A DNA stretch of 64,000 nucleotides from Rhizobium mongolense USDA 1844 (GCF_000419765.1 NZ_ATTQ01000007.1:248001-312000); one strand, 5' to 3'. Counted from the stretch's first letter, positions 20,690-29,886 are shown. Translations and numbers: made by a program. The notes: generated by a model from the letters alone, not told the origin.

Positions 20690-20845
20690 TCAGTACTGGC
20701 TTATGATGGCCGTACGGGCCGAAGCATAAGGACCATATACCTTGGACGTATCGGTCTTCTGGTCATAGAGTGCGACAGTTGCGGTAAGCATTCCCGTGAT
20801 CATTGCCATCCAGAATACATTGATGATGGTAATCTTGTCGGGCAT
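20690..20845 (-). CDS. 51-residue membrane protein, EcfG-promoter gene
   Basis: ATG 20845 follows GAAGGGAAAACAAG. The product MPDKITIINVFWMAMITGML continues with a hydrophobic helix to about residue 27 and then a polar tail. It lies 49 bases downstream of the -10 of a perfect EcfG-type promoter and 109 bases from a four-half-site palindromic element, so it is probably a general-stress gene. The family is not recognised. Confidence 0.72.
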   Translation of the reverse strand: MPDKITIINVFWMAMITGMLTATVALYDQKTDTSKVYGPYASARTAIISQY

Positions 20846-20893
20846 CTTGTTTTCCCTTCGTGCAGCGTATCGCATCTACGCTTCGGTTAAGTG

Positions 20894-20918
20894 AACGTAT
20901 CCGTCTAAAAATGGTTCC
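20894..20918 (-). promoter_or_regulatory. EcfG (general stress sigma factor) promoter
   Basis: On the minus strand GGAAC (20918-20914), 16 bases, then CGTT (20897-20894). This is an exact match to the alphaproteobacterial EcfG/RpoE2 consensus, upstream of the 51-residue membrane protein gene. Confidence 0.82.
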
Positions 20919-20953
20919 GGCGGATGTTGGCGTGTCGTTTAGCAAGCCCGGTC

Positions 20954-20990
20954 TGAAGCGACCTTGAATGCCTTGTTCATCTGGCGTTCA
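20954..20990. promoter_or_regulatory. four-half-site palindromic element, copy B
   Basis: TGAA-N7-TGAA-N7-TTCA-N7-TTCA: four half-sites exactly 11 bases apart, one per helical turn, symmetric about 20972. It lies 36 bases upstream of the EcfG -35. The outer pair also reads GTTC-N7-GTTC (20975-20989), which fits a LexA box, but the symmetry and the second copy at 21234 argue for another regulator. Confidence 0.7.
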
Positions 20991-21006
20991 GATTCGGGAG
21001 TAGGTT

Positions 21007-21159
21007 TCAACGCGCCCTTCCGAGCTGCCGCATGATGGCGTGATGCTCGGTGACTTCGGCGCGCACCCAGCGCATCTGATAGCGGTCCTGCAGGTAGCCA
21101 TATGCCAGCTCCGCAAGTAGGGAGAGAACGACGGCAAGGGCGAGAAGCAGGATCAGCAT
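21007..21159 (-). CDS. 50-residue single-span membrane protein
   Basis: ATG 21159 with GAAAGA upstream. Residues 1-20 (MLILLLALAVVLSLLAELAY) are one hydrophobic helix. The remainder (LQDRYQMRWVRAEVTEHHAIMRQLGRAR) is amphipathic and basic. The frame is open further upstream but only this start gives a sensible membrane protein. Copy A of the palindromic element lies 75 bases upstream. The family is not recognised. Confidence 0.68.
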   Translation of the reverse strand: MLILLLALAVVLSLLAELAYGYLQDRYQMRWVRAEVTEHHAIMRQLGRAR

Positions 21160-21233
21160 GTCGATATCTTTCGGAAGTGTCCGATGCTGGTGGCATCGGC
21201 TGCGTTGATGTTTCCGATTATGCGCATCGCGTC

Positions 21234-21270
21234 TGAAACCGCGTTGAACGCGGCATTCATCCACCGTTCA
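21234..21270. promoter_or_regulatory. four-half-site palindromic element, copy A
   Basis: The same architecture as copy B, TGAA-N7-TGAA-N7-TTCA-N7-TTCA. Extra matches flank and link the half-sites (CTGAACG, GATGAA, TTCAGAC read on the minus strand). The spacers are otherwise diverged, so the half-sites are what is conserved. Confidence 0.7.
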
Positions 21271-21341
21271 GCAGGGCGGCAAATGACTTGCGGGATGCGG
21301 GTATCCATGACAAAAGGCATCGAACAAAACGGCCGGGTCCT

Positions 21342-21836
21342 ATGACGACTGCTTTTTATCCGGGGTCCTTCGACCCGCTCACCAACGGACACCTGGACGT
21401 GCTCGTCCAGGCGCTGAACATCGCTGAAAGAGTGATCGTTGCGATCGGCATCCACCCCGGCAAGGCGCCGCTGTTTTCCTTCGAGGAGAGGGCGGAGCTG
21501 ATCCGAAACGCGCTTGCCGAGGCCATGCCGCAGAAAAGCGGCAGCATTTCCGTCGTCTCCTTCGACAATCTGGTCGTGGATGCTGCGCGCATGCATGGCG
21601 CGGCGCTGCTCATCCGCGGCCTTCGTGATGGCACCGACCTCGACTACGAAATGCAGATGGCGGGCATGAATCGGCAGATGGCACCGGATGTGCAGACAAT
21701 CTTTCTGCCGGCAGGGACGGCCTCGCGGCCCATTACCGCCACATTGGTCCGTCAAATCGCGGCCATGGGCGGCGACGTCAGCGCCTTTGTGCCGGCCGCC
21801 GTTTTGAAGGCCCTTCGATCCAAGCGCAAATCTTGA
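21342..21836 (+). CDS. coaD: phosphopantetheine adenylyltransferase
   Basis: A 164-residue nucleotidyltransferase making dephospho-CoA from 4'-phosphopantetheine and ATP, the penultimate step of CoA synthesis. [17 protein letters not shown] holds the TxGH nucleotide-binding motif. [21 protein letters not shown] and [13 protein letters not shown] are family signatures. ATG 21342 gives the conserved [12 protein letters not shown] start. It is followed at 27 bases by a cyclophilin gene. Confidence 0.96.
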   Translation: MTTAFYPGSFDPLTNGHLDVLVQALNIAERVIVAIGIHPGKAPLFSFEERAELIRNALAEAMPQKSGSISVVSFDNLVVDAARMHGAALLIRGLRDGTDLDYEMQMAGMNRQMAPDVQTIFLPAGTASRPITATLVRQIAAMGGDVSAFVPAAVLKALRSKRKS

Positions 21837-21863
21837 GGCGTTTTCCGCCGCAACGGAGCTCAC

Positions 21864-22430
21864 ATGAAACTTTTCTATATTGCATTTGCCGGCGTGCTTT
21901 ACCTCGCCTCCTTCGCTGGCGACGTGTTTGCCCAGGCCAATCACACGCTGACGATCCAGCTCAAGGATGGTCCCGTCGTGGTCCAGCTGATGCCTGACGT
22001 GGCTCCCAAACACGTTGCGCAGATCGAGGCTCTGGCGAAGAAGGGGGCCTATGACAACGTGGCCTTCCACCGCGTTATTGACGGCTTCATGGCGCAGACC
22101 GGCGACGTGCAGTATGGCAATATGTCAAAGGGCTACGATCCTAGCCTTGCGGGCACCGGCGGCTCCGATCTGCCGAACATTCCGGCCGAATTCTCTAAGA
22201 AGCCGTTCGTGCGTGGCACGGTGGGCATGGCGCGTGCCCAGGATCCGAATTCGGCAAACTCGCAGTTCTTCATCATGTTCGCGGACGGCTCCTTCCTGAA
22301 CGGCCAGTACACGGTGGTCGGCACGGTCGTCTCCGGCATGGAAAACGTCGACAAGATCAAGCGCGGCGCCGGCCAGAACGGCGAAGTAAGCGATCCCGAC
22401 CGCATGGTCAAAGTCACCGCCGGCAAGTAA
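21864..22430 (+). CDS. ppiA: periplasmic peptidyl-prolyl cis-trans isomerase (cyclophilin)
   Basis: A 188-residue cyclophilin with a signal peptide (MKLFYIAFAGVLYLASFAGDVFA). The catalytic core is present: VAFHRVIDGFMAQTGD, GTVGMARAQDPNSANSQFFIMFADGSFLNGQYTVVG. It folds prolyl bonds in exported proteins. It is immediately followed by a cytoplasmic paralogue, suggesting a tandem duplication of the gene. Confidence 0.93.
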   Translation: MKLFYIAFAGVLYLASFAGDVFAQANHTLTIQLKDGPVVVQLMPDVAPKHVAQIEALAKKGAYDNVAFHRVIDGFMAQTGDVQYGNMSKGYDPSLAGTGGSDLPNIPAEFSKKPFVRGTVGMARAQDPNSANSQFFIMFADGSFLNGQYTVVGTVVSGMENVDKIKRGAGQNGEVSDPDRMVKVTAGK

Positions 22431-22454
22431 TTTCGTGAAACGAGGAGAATGAAA

Positions 22455-22964
22455 ATGGCCGAGATCAAGGATCCGGAAAACACCGTTATCCTGGAAACCA
22501 CCAAGGGCAAGGTTGTCATCCAGCTGCTGCCGCAAGTGGCCCCCGAGCATGTCGCCCGGATTAAGGAGCTTTCTCGCGAGAAGGCCTATGACGGTGTCGT
22601 CTTCCATCGCGTCATCCCCGACTTCATGGCGCAGACCGGCGACGTCCAGTTCGGCAAGAAGGGCGGCGAGAGCTTCAACCCGGGCCGCGCCGGCATGGGC
22701 GGCTCGTCGAAGCCGGACCTGAAGGCCGAATTCTCAGCGACGCCGCATGTCCGCGGCACCTGCTCGATGGCGCGCTCGCAAAATCCGAACTCGGCAAACA
22801 GCCAGTTCTTCATCTGCTTCACCGATGCGCCGTGGCTGAACAAGCAATACTCGGTCTGGGGCCAGGTCATCGAAGGCATGGATGTGGTCGACACGATCAA
22901 GAAGGGCGAACCGGTCAGCGATCCGGACTCCATCGTCTCTATGCGGGTTGCCGCCGACGCCTGA
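22455..22964 (+). CDS. ppiB: cytoplasmic peptidyl-prolyl cis-trans isomerase (cyclophilin)
   Basis: A 169-residue cyclophilin without a signal peptide. It contains VVFHRVIPDFMAQTGDVQFG, GTCSMARSQNPNSANSQFFICF and WLNKQYSVWGQVIEGMD. GAGGAG sits 8 bases before ATG 22455 and only 2 before ATG 22449, so 22455 is preferred. In series with coaD and ppiA, with gaps of 24-27 bases. Confidence 0.93.
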   Translation: MAEIKDPENTVILETTKGKVVIQLLPQVAPEHVARIKELSREKAYDGVVFHRVIPDFMAQTGDVQFGKKGGESFNPGRAGMGGSSKPDLKAEFSATPHVRGTCSMARSQNPNSANSQFFICFTDAPWLNKQYSVWGQVIEGMDVVDTIKKGEPVSDPDSIVSMRVAADA

Positions 22965-22979
22965 TTGTGATTTCTGCTG

Positions 22980-23020
22980 AAACCCGCCCTTGCGCGAAGG
23001 CGCCGGGCGGGTTTCGCTTT
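22980..23020 (+). terminator. probable terminator between ppiB and queA
   Basis: AAACCCGCC pairs with GGCGGGTTT across a 17-base loop. The following CGCTTTG is a poor T-tract, so read-through into queA, 15 bases on, is likely. Confidence 0.55.
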
Positions 23021-23035
23021 GCCTGAAAGTGCCCG

Positions 23036-24121
23036 ATGCGCGTAGACCTTTTCGATTTCGACCTTCCGGATGAACGGATCGCCTTGCGGCCCGCCGAGCC
23101 GCGCGATAGCGCGCGCCTGCTCGTCATCGATCCGCATGCCCAACCGGTTCTCGGCGACCATGCCGTCAGCGACCTGCCGTCTTTCCTGCGGGCAGGTGAT
23201 GCGCTTGTCTTCAACGACACCAAGGTCATTCCCGCGCAGCTCGAGGGCATCCGCCATCGTGAAGGGGCAGGCGGCCAGCAGGTCTCGGCGACATTGCATA
23301 TGCGCGTCGGCGCGAGCCGCTGGAAGGCTTTTTCCAAGCCCGGCAAACGCATTAAGATCGGCGATCGTATCGCCTTCGGCCACGACGGTGAAAGCTGCTT
23401 CCTCGGCCAGCTCGATTGCACCGTCGAGGAGAAAGGCGAGGGCGGTGAAGTCACCCTTGCCTTCGATCTTTCCGGCCCGGCGCTGGACGAGGCAATCGCC
23501 GCCGTCGGCCATATCCCGCTGCCGCCCTATATCGCAGCCAAGCGTCCGGACGACGTGCGCGACCGCACCGATTACCAGACGATCTATGCCCGCGAGGAAG
23601 GCGCCGTCGCAGCGCCCACCGCCGGCCTGCATTTCACGCCACGACTTTTTGAGGCCATCGACAAGGCTGGCGTCGAGCGCCATTTCGTGACGCTGCATGT
23701 CGGCGCCGGTACCTTTCTGCCGGTCAAAGCCGATGATACCGACGACCACAAGATGCATCTCGAAAGCGGCTATGTCAGCGCCGAGACGGCGGCAAAGCTG
23801 AATGCCGTCAAGGCGAGGGGCGGGCGCATCATTTGTGTCGGCACGACATCGCTACGGCTGATCGAAAGCGCGACCGCGGACGATGGACGAATCCGTGCCT
23901 GGGCGGGCGCCACCGGCATCTTCATCACGCCCGGCTACCGTTTCAAGACAGTCGATATCCTGATGACCAATTTCCACCTGCCGCGCTCGACGCTCTTCAT
24001 GCTGGTTTCGGCCTTTGCGGGGTTCGAAACCATGCAGGCGGCATACAAACACGCCATTTCGACAGGTTACCGCTTCTATTCATACGGGGATGCGAGCCTT
24101 CTTTTCCGGAAAGACAGATGA
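23036..24121 (+). CDS. queA: S-adenosylmethionine:tRNA ribosyltransferase-isomerase
   Basis: A 361-residue enzyme of queuosine synthesis that transfers and rearranges the ribose of SAM onto preQ1 in t[64 protein letters not shown] and [19 protein letters not shown] are family signatures. Its TGA overlaps the ATG of tgt (ATGA), so the two queuosine genes are translationally coupled. Confidence 0.96.
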   Translation: MRVDLFDFDLPDERIALRPAEPRDSARLLVIDPHAQPVLGDHAVSDLPSFLRAGDALVFNDTKVIPAQLEGIRHREGAGGQQVSATLHMRVGASRWKAFSKPGKRIKIGDRIAFGHDGESCFLGQLDCTVEEKGEGGEVTLAFDLSGPALDEAIAAVGHIPLPPYIAAKRPDDVRDRTDYQTIYAREEGAVAAPTAGLHFTPRLFEAIDKAGVERHFVTLHVGAGTFLPVKADDTDDHKMHLESGYVSAETAAKLNAVKARGGRIICVGTTSLRLIESATADDGRIRAWAGATGIFITPGYRFKTVDILMTNFHLPRSTLFMLVSAFAGFETMQAAYKHAISTGYRFYSYGDASLLFRKDR

Positions 24122-25248
24122 CCGAGAATTTCCAGTTCACGCTCAGAAGGACCGATGCAGGCGCCCGCCTCGGCGAGATCTCAATGCCGCGCGGCACCAT
24201 CCGCACGCCCGCGTTCATGCCCGTCGGCACGGTCGGCACTGTCAAGGCCATGTATCTCGACCAGGTTCGCGAAACGGGCGCCGACATCATTCTTGGCAAC
24301 ACCTACCACCTGATGCTGCGCCCGACGGCAGAGCGCGTGGCGCGCCTCGGCGGCCTGCACAGCCTCATCCGCTGGGAACATCCGATCCTGACCGATTCCG
24401 GCGGCTTCCAGGTCATGTCACTTTCAGGTCTTCGCAAGCTCGACGAGCAGGGCGTCACCTTCAAGTCGCATGTCGACGGCAGCCTGCATCACATGTCGCC
24501 GGAGCGCTCGATCGAAATCCAGGGCCTGCTCGGCTCCGATATCCAGATGCAGCTTGACGAATGCGTGGCGCTTCCGGCCGAACCGCGCGAGATTGAACGC
24601 GCAATGGAGCTTTCGCTGCGCTGGGCTGAACGCTGCAAGGTCGCCTTCGGCAACCAGCTGGGCAAGGCGATGTTCGGCATCGTGCAGGGCGGTGACATTC
24701 CCGCACTCCGCATTCGCTCGGCCGAAGAGCTGGCACAGCTTGGTCTTAAGGGCTATGCGGTCGGCGGTCTTGCGGTTGGCGAACCGCAGGAGGTCATGCT
24801 GAAGATGCTCGAGGAAACTTTGCCGGTGCTGCCCGGCGAAAAGCCGCGCTACCTCATGGGCGTCGGCACGCCCGATGATATCCTGAAATCGGTTGCTCGC
24901 GGCATCGACATGTTCGACTGTGTGATGCCAACCCGCTCCGGCCGCCATGGCCTGGCTTTTACCCGCCGCGGCAAGGTCAATATCCGCAACGCTCGCCACG
25001 CGGAGGATGTGCGTCCGCTCGACGAGCAGTCGAATTGCCCGGCCTCGCGCGATTATTCGCGCGCCTATCTGCACCATCTCGTCCGCGCCAACGAGGCGCT
25101 CGGCGGCATGCTGCTCTCGTGGCACAATCTCAGCTACTATCAGGAACTGATGCAAGGCATCCGCACGGCGATTGCCGCGGGTCGCTTCGCCGATTTCATG
25201 GCGGAAACCCAGGAGGAATGGGCAAAGGGCGATCTCGAGCGCGCTTGA
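24118..25248 (+). CDS. tgt: queuine tRNA-ribosyltransferase
   Basis: A 376-residue enzyme that exchanges guanine-34 for preQ1 in GU(N) tRNAs. The catalytic region [26 protein letters not shown] and [10 protein letters not shown] are intact. The usual structural zinc site (CxCxxC...H) is changed: Ser305-Asn-Cys307-Pro-Ala-Ser310, with His336 kept, so two of four ligands are Ser. The ATG start within the queA stop is the only sensible one. Confidence 0.95.
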   Translation: MTENFQFTLRRTDAGARLGEISMPRGTIRTPAFMPVGTVGTVKAMYLDQVRETGADIILGNTYHLMLRPTAERVARLGGLHSLIRWEHPILTDSGGFQVMSLSGLRKLDEQGVTFKSHVDGSLHHMSPERSIEIQGLLGSDIQMQLDECVALPAEPREIERAMELSLRWAERCKVAFGNQLGKAMFGIVQGGDIPALRIRSAEELAQLGLKGYAVGGLAVGEPQEVMLKMLEETLPVLPGEKPRYLMGVGTPDDILKSVARGIDMFDCVMPTRSGRHGLAFTRRGKVNIRNARHAEDVRPLDEQSNCPASRDYSRAYLHHLVRANEALGGMLLSWHNLSYYQELMQGIRTAIAAGRFADFMAETQEEWAKGDLERA

Positions 25249-25460
25249 GGCCGATGGTCTGCCGGCTGTCGGCGCGAGCCAGGGCGCGCCGCGCCTGACG
25301 ATCTTCAGGCCAGGTCCAGATCACCGTCGGGATGCTGGTCCTGTTGTCGGTGCTGTGCGGATTTCTCCTGCATCCGGCAGCTTTTGCATTCGCCGGCCTT
25401 CTCGACGCCGCGCTCGCATGTTTTCCCGGATGCCTTGGAACAGGATCGGCTGAACCGCCG

Positions 25461-25889
25461 TCAAATGCCTTTGCTGTCGGTGTTCGGCACGATCTGCACG
25501 CCGTTGATCTTGTAGTCGCCGTCGGGCTGCCGCATCATCTGGTAGATCGCCGTCCAGTCCTTGCCGTCGCGACCGGATATCAGGACCTCGTGATAGATCA
25601 TCGCGCCGTTATCGATGGAGCGGCTGCGGCCGAAGGCATAGTTCCCGGGATGATAGACGGGTTCGTAGCTCTTCTTCACCATCGCAAAGAAGACGCCCTT
25701 GTCCGGATACATCGCTTTAATGCCGGGCGCTGCAAAGGAATAGGCCGTCTCCGCATCATCCTTCAGGAAGGCCGTAATCTGATCCTCGATGATATGCCGC
25801 GTCGTCTCGACCGAATCTTCTGCCCGCGCCGGTATCGATACAAAGATCAAAGCAGCACACAGCGCAGACACCGAGTAAAAAGCGCGCAT
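25461..25889 (-). CDS. DUF4864 family secreted protein
   Basis: A 142-residue exported protein with a signal peptide (MRAFYSVSALCAALIFVSIPARA). The mature part (TRHIIEDQITAFLKDDAETAYSFAAPGIKAMYPDKGVFFAMVKKSYEPVYHP) matches DUF4864, an NTF2-like fold of unknown function common in alphaproteobacteria. GGAGAG precedes ATG 25889. It is a lone gene, convergent with tgt. Confidence 0.8.
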   Translation of the reverse strand: MRAFYSVSALCAALIFVSIPARAEDSVETTRHIIEDQITAFLKDDAETAYSFAAPGIKAMYPDKGVFFAMVKKSYEPVYHPGNYAFGRSRSIDNGAMIYHEVLISGRDGKDWTAIYQMMRQPDGDYKINGVQIVPNTDSKGI

Positions 25890-26216
25890 GGATTTCTCTC
25901 CGGCGATATAAAGCGGAGTGTAGAGTACTTTGCGGATTTGGAAAGTGGGGCAGTTGCTGCGTTCATGCAGACTGTCAGCTCGCACGGCGTCCTCCACCGT
26001 CGAATCCTTGCGCTTTCACCTTGCACCTGTGTCGAAGAGCGAAAGCGTCATTCGTTCTCTGTTCGCAGCAGCGAGTTGGTGTGCCGCCAGCAATGGCGGC
26101 CTCGATGGAAGCAAGCGCGGCCGCACGCCCTTTGAATTGGGAGATCTTCGGCAGTCATGCTGGCTCCTTGGTGAAATCCGGCATACCATCGACGCGGCGA
26201 CAGGCAAGCGGCTCGA
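25890..26216. other. intergenic region
   Basis: 327 bases between two leftward genes. Nothing beyond a presumed promoter for the DUF4864 gene could be seen. Confidence 0.4.
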
Positions 26217-27425
26217 TCAGCCTCGCCGTCTCTGCGCCATCAGAAACACCGCCAGTACAAAACACATGAGGCCAAGGGACGACGGCAGCCCTTGATGTCC
26301 GATCAGTTGCATCGCTAGTCCTGTCGCAGGCGAGCCCACGATGCCGCCGATACCCCATACGAACGCGAAGGCCGCGTTTCCGGCGATCAACGCTTGACCG
26401 ATGAAACGCTCGCCGAGATGGATCAGCGACATGGTGTAAATCCCGAACGAGACCCCGCCCCAGACGAAAACGAGCGGCCAGATGAGCCATGCGTTGAAGA
26501 GCGACGGCAGTAGCAGGCAGCCGGCCAGCGAAGCCAGGGCACAGAATAACATGGTCCGCGTCGAGCCGAACCGTTCGGCCACGCGTCCGAGCAAAATCTG
26601 CATCACGGCATTGCCTGCGGTGAAACAGGCGATGAGCGAAGCGATGCGCGCATCGGCACTGCCAAGCGCGGCACCATAAACCGTGAACAAGGAAATCACG
26701 ACTTGCTCGAAGGCCGCAGCAGTGAAAACCGCGAACAACAGAAGGGGTGCCTGTGCGAAGAATCCGCCGACCGATGTTGCCTCGCCTTCATGCGGCATCT
26801 TCGGCAGGCGCGGCACGACCGCAAGCACGATCAGGCCGCAAAGAGGGAAGGCCACAATGCCAATGATGAAGGGCGGCCAGCCCTGTGTGCCGACAAGGCC
26901 GAGCGACAGCGGGCCGATGGCGAAGCCACCCGAAACGATCGATGAATAGAGGCCCATGATGCGGCCCCGGCGTGGCGCGGGCGTGATCGCGATCAGCCAG
27001 GTTTCGCTGATTACGTAAAGCGGATTGGCGAAGAAGCCGAGCAGGAAGCGCAGAGGCATCCAGGCCCAGACCTCCTGGGTCCAGGCAATCGCGATCAGGA
27101 TGAGCGCGGCGAGGGTGGAACAAAGGATCGCAAGCCGCGCCGCGCCCACGCGCCTCGCCAGCGTCGGAATGAAGGGCGCGGATACAATGAAACCCAGCGG
27201 CGTCATCGCCGCCGACAAGCCGATCAGACCGGGCGTCGTCTCCTGCCGCTCGAGGATGAAGCTGAGCAGGGGATAGGTCAGTCCCTGTGCCACGGCGAAC
27301 ACCGTGACGGTCGCGATGATGCCCGCCATCGCGGCCCGTGAGATCCGATCCTCTCGCGGGGATGTCGTGGCGTGCAAGTGCCGGCAAACCGTTGCGGCCC
27401 TCGGAAACTCGCGATCCGGTGTCAT
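26217..27425 (-). CDS. MFS transporter (12-span)
   Basis: A 402-residue major facilitator protein. Twelve hydrophobic segments begin at about residue 33 (AGIIATVTVFAVAQGLTYPLLSF). The intracellular motif PFIPTLARRVGAARL after span 2 and WLIAITPAPRRGRIMGLYSSIVSGGFAIGPL in spans 4-5 are MFS-typical, close to the YcaD-like group. The substrate cannot be read from sequence. ATG 27425 has AAGGCGAG upstream; an internal ATG at 27329 is possible. It lies 13 bases after the DUF1127 gene. Confidence 0.8.
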   Translation of the reverse strand: MTPDREFPRAATVCRHLHATTSPREDRISRAAMAGIIATVTVFAVAQGLTYPLLSFILERQETTPGLIGLSAAMTPLGFIVSAPFIPTLARRVGAARLAILCSTLAALILIAIAWTQEVWAWMPLRFLLGFFANPLYVISETWLIAITPAPRRGRIMGLYSSIVSGGFAIGPLSLGLVGTQGWPPFIIGIVAFPLCGLIVLAVVPRLPKMPHEGEATSVGGFFAQAPLLLFAVFTAAAFEQVVISLFTVYGAALGSADARIASLIACFTAGNAVMQILLGRVAERFGSTRTMLFCALASLAGCLLLPSLFNAWLIWPLVFVWGGVSFGIYTMSLIHLGERFIGQALIAGNAAFAFVWGIGGIVGSPATGLAMQLIGHQGLPSSLGLMCFVLAVFLMAQRRRG

Positions 27426-27438
27426 TGCAGCGCTCGCC

Positions 27439-27654
27439 TTATCGTTGCCAGAAGGGCTTGGCGATCTCTGCCTCGACCTGCCGCCTCGTCAGACCGATAT
27501 CGTCGATCAAGTGGGGATCATCCTTCGACTTTTGCTCAAGTTGCCAGCGAAAGCGTTTCCGCTCGTCCCAGGTCGCGATAACGCTTCGCAGGGCTGCCAG
27601 GCTGTAGGTCCGACGCCGCACTTCCGCCAGTCCCACGGAGGGAAAATCGTTCAT
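27439..27654 (-). CDS. DUF1127 domain small protein
   Basis: A 71-residue protein ending in the DUF1127 pattern: IATWDERKRFRWQLEQKSKDDPHLIDDIGLTRRQVEAEIAKPFW (residues about 26-69), rich in Arg and Lys. Small DUF1127 proteins in Agrobacterium and Rhodobacter affect RNA turnover and phosphate or carbon physiology. GGAGGTTGCT precedes ATG 27654. It may be co-transcribed with the downstream MFS gene. Confidence 0.85.
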   Translation of the reverse strand: MNDFPSVGLAEVRRRTYSLAALRSVIATWDERKRFRWQLEQKSKDDPHLIDDIGLTRRQVEAEIAKPFWQR

Positions 27655-27779
27655 AGCAACCTCCATATGGTTTGACGGCCAAGAGCCCTCGACCTGAAGA
27701 GGATGAATTCTGCAGGATACGAACAGCGCCGTAATTAAGCTCTCCCAAATAGTTCCAAAAACTTCAAAACGGGCTATAG

Positions 27780-29297
27780 ATGCGCCGCATGCTGGGATCG
27801 CGCTTTGCCTTTGGTCCGTTCGTGCTTGATCCGGGTGCGGGAACGCTCCTTCGGAATGATGATCCCGTTGCTGTCGGCTACCGCGGACTAAAGCTGCTTG
27901 CGGCGCTCGTCGGACGGCCTGGCGAAATCCTGAGCAAGGCCGAGTTGATGGACGCGGCATGGCCGGGCACGGCCGTCGAGGAAGGCAACCTCACCGTCCA
28001 GATCGCGCAGCTCAGGAAGCTGCTTGGTCCGACCGCCAATGGGGGGGAATGGATCGCCACGGTTCCGCGGGTCGGCTACCGCTTCACGGGGCTAATCGAA
28101 CACCTCGGTGGCGCGAAGCGAAAACCTTTGCCGCTGCCCGACAAGCCATCGATAGCCGTGCTGCCCTTCGTGAATGTCAGCAACGATCCCGAGCAGGAAT
28201 TCTTCGCGGATGGGTTGACCGAAGACCTGATTACCGACCTGTCCAGGATCTCCGGCCTGTTCGTCATCGCACGCAACTCGGCCCTTGCTTACAAGGGAAA
28301 GGCGATGGATGTGCGCGGGATCGCTGAGGACCTCGGCGTGCGCTACCTCCTGGAGGGGAGCGCAAGACGTGCCGCGGGGCGCGTACGCATCAACGCCCAG
28401 CTGGTCGACGCGGTGAGTGGCGATCATCTATGGGCTGAACGCTTCGATCGCAGCCTGGACGATATCTTTGCCGTTCAGGACGAGGTCACTGGCAAGATCG
28501 TCGAGGCGCTGCTCGGCCGGCTGCGCGCACCGCCGCCGCGCAATCGACCCAAAAATCTCGAGGCTTACGATCTCTGCGTGCGGGCGCGCAAGCTGATGGA
28601 CGACTCGCCGCAGACGGCGCGGGAAGCGCATCTGATGCTGACGCGCGCGGTTTCGCTCGATCCCGAATATGCCGAGGCCTATCGCTGGCTTGCCGTGAAC
28701 CACTGGATGGGATGGGTACATAGCGGCGGACCAACAGAAGCTGCCCGCAGCGACGCTTTGGAGCTGGCGCGCAAAGCTGTAACACTCGATCCCAACGATG
28801 CTGGCTGTCGCTGGATCCTTGCTTACTTGCTTGCCTATGAGCGCAGCTTCGCCGAGGCGGACGCGGAATTCGCCAAGGCGATCGAGCTCGACCCGAACGA
28901 AGCCGACACGTGGGCCGCGTTATCCGACATTACGGTCCTGGCCGGGCGGGTCGAGGAGGGCCTTGAGCACATCCGCAAGGCGTTCCGGCTGAACCCGCTT
29001 CCGGCAAGCTGGTACTATCTGACGCTCGGCCAGGCGCAATATGCGGCCGGTGAATACGAAGCCGCTGTCGAGACACTGCGTCGGGAAGAGACTTATCGTA
29101 CAAGCTCACGCCGTTTCCTGGCGGCAAGCCTTGCCCAACTGGGCCGGCTCGACGAGGCGCGCGCAGAGGTCGAACTGTTCCTCGTCGGCAACCCGCATTT
29201 CACGACCCATCACTGGGCCACGACAGAGCCATTCCGCGACGCTGCGACGCTCGAGCATTTCGTTGATGGCTACCGCAAGGCCGGTCTTCCGGAGTGA
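27780..29297 (+). CDS. winged-helix transcriptional regulator with TolB-like and TPR domains
   Basis: A 505-residue protein. Residues 5-100 form an OmpR/CadC-type winged helix (FGPFVLDPGAGTLLRNDDPV, VGRPGEILSKAELMDAAWPG, LRKLLG, GYRFTG). Residues 120-240 match the TolB-like segment common in such regulators (PSIAVLPFVNVSNDPEQEFFADGLTEDLITDLSRI). The C-terminal half is TPR repeats (AVSLDPEYAEAYRWLAVNHW, AIELDPNEADTWAALSDITVLAGR). No transmembrane helix is evident, unlike CadC. The signal and targets are unknown; it is divergent from the DUF1127-MFS unit. Confidence 0.85.
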   Translation: MRRMLGSRFAFGPFVLDPGAGTLLRNDDPVAVGYRGLKLLAALVGRPGEILSKAELMDAAWPGTAVEEGNLTVQIAQLRKLLGPTANGGEWIATVPRVGYRFTGLIEHLGGAKRKPLPLPDKPSIAVLPFVNVSNDPEQEFFADGLTEDLITDLSRISGLFVIARNSALAYKGKAMDVRGIAEDLGVRYLLEGSARRAAGRVRINAQLVDAVSGDHLWAERFDRSLDDIFAVQDEVTGKIVEALLGRLRAPPPRNRPKNLEAYDLCVRARKLMDDSPQTAREAHLMLTRAVSLDPEYAEAYRWLAVNHWMGWVHSGGPTEAARSDALELARKAVTLDPNDAGCRWILAYLLAYERSFAEADAEFAKAIELDPNEADTWAALSDITVLAGRVEEGLEHIRKAFRLNPLPASWYYLTLGQAQYAAGEYEAAVETLRREETYRTSSRRFLAASLAQLGRLDEARAEVELFLVGNPHFTTHHWATTEPFRDAATLEHFVDGYRKAGLPE

Positions 29298-29361
29298 CCC
29301 TCCCAAACGGCCATTAGATCCGAGGACTGCTGTAACGGGGCCCGCGCACCCGTTCTGCGAC

Positions 29362-29754
29362 CTATTGCTCAAAGCGGCTCGTGGCGTCACGATCGCGGTC
29401 GTATCGTCTCGTCATCGGAAACGGCGGCAACCAGGACTCGCGACGGACGATCCAGCTTTCGTAGGTTGGCATCAGCTGGTCAGTTGCATCCAGGGATCCC
29501 AGGTTCACTTCGATTTCGTCTGCGGTGCGCGCGAAAACGGGCGAGCCGCAGCGGGGACAGAAAAACCGCCCGGCGTAGTCTCTTGCTTCGCCATCGATCG
29601 TCACCGCATCCTGAGGGAAGATCGCGGAAGCGTGAAAAAGAGCCCCATGATGCTTGCGACAGTCGAGACAATGACAAAGGCCGACTCGGTATGGGAGTCC
29701 CGACGCCACAATTCGGACGTTGCCGCAGAGGCAACCGCCAGTGAATCTGTCCAT
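29362..29754 (-). CDS. GFA family protein (CENP-V/Gfa zinc fold)
   Basis: A 130-residue protein of the GFA family. Zinc ligands are visible as GGCLCGNVR (residues 7-15), GLCHCLDCRKHHGALF (about 26-41) and FFCPRCGSPVF (about 65-75). Members are annotated as glutathione-dependent formaldehyde-activating enzymes, but most have no proven activity. AGAGGAGACGCAGC precedes ATG 29754. Probably the last gene of the arsR-led operon, 132 bases after its paralogue. Confidence 0.88.
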   Translation of the reverse strand: MDRFTGGCLCGNVRIVASGLPYRVGLCHCLDCRKHHGALFHASAIFPQDAVTIDGEARDYAGRFFCPRCGSPVFARTADEIEVNLGSLDATDQLMPTYESWIVRRESWLPPFPMTRRYDRDRDATSRFEQ

Positions 29755-29886
29755 GCTGCGTCTCCTCTAAGTCAAACGGTCGGACCCGCCTCGATCTGAC
29801 CGGCTGGTCCGGGTTGCAAGGCAGCTCGGGGAGGGCGCTAGCGACCACTAACATTGCCAGCAATTTCGTATTGCTCTCAACCGAAT

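Noticed and set aside
20975..20989. GTTC-N7-GTTC, a possible LexA box
   Set aside because: It is contained in the symmetric four-half-site element, and the second copy of that element does not keep the GTTC form, so LexA is the weaker explanation.
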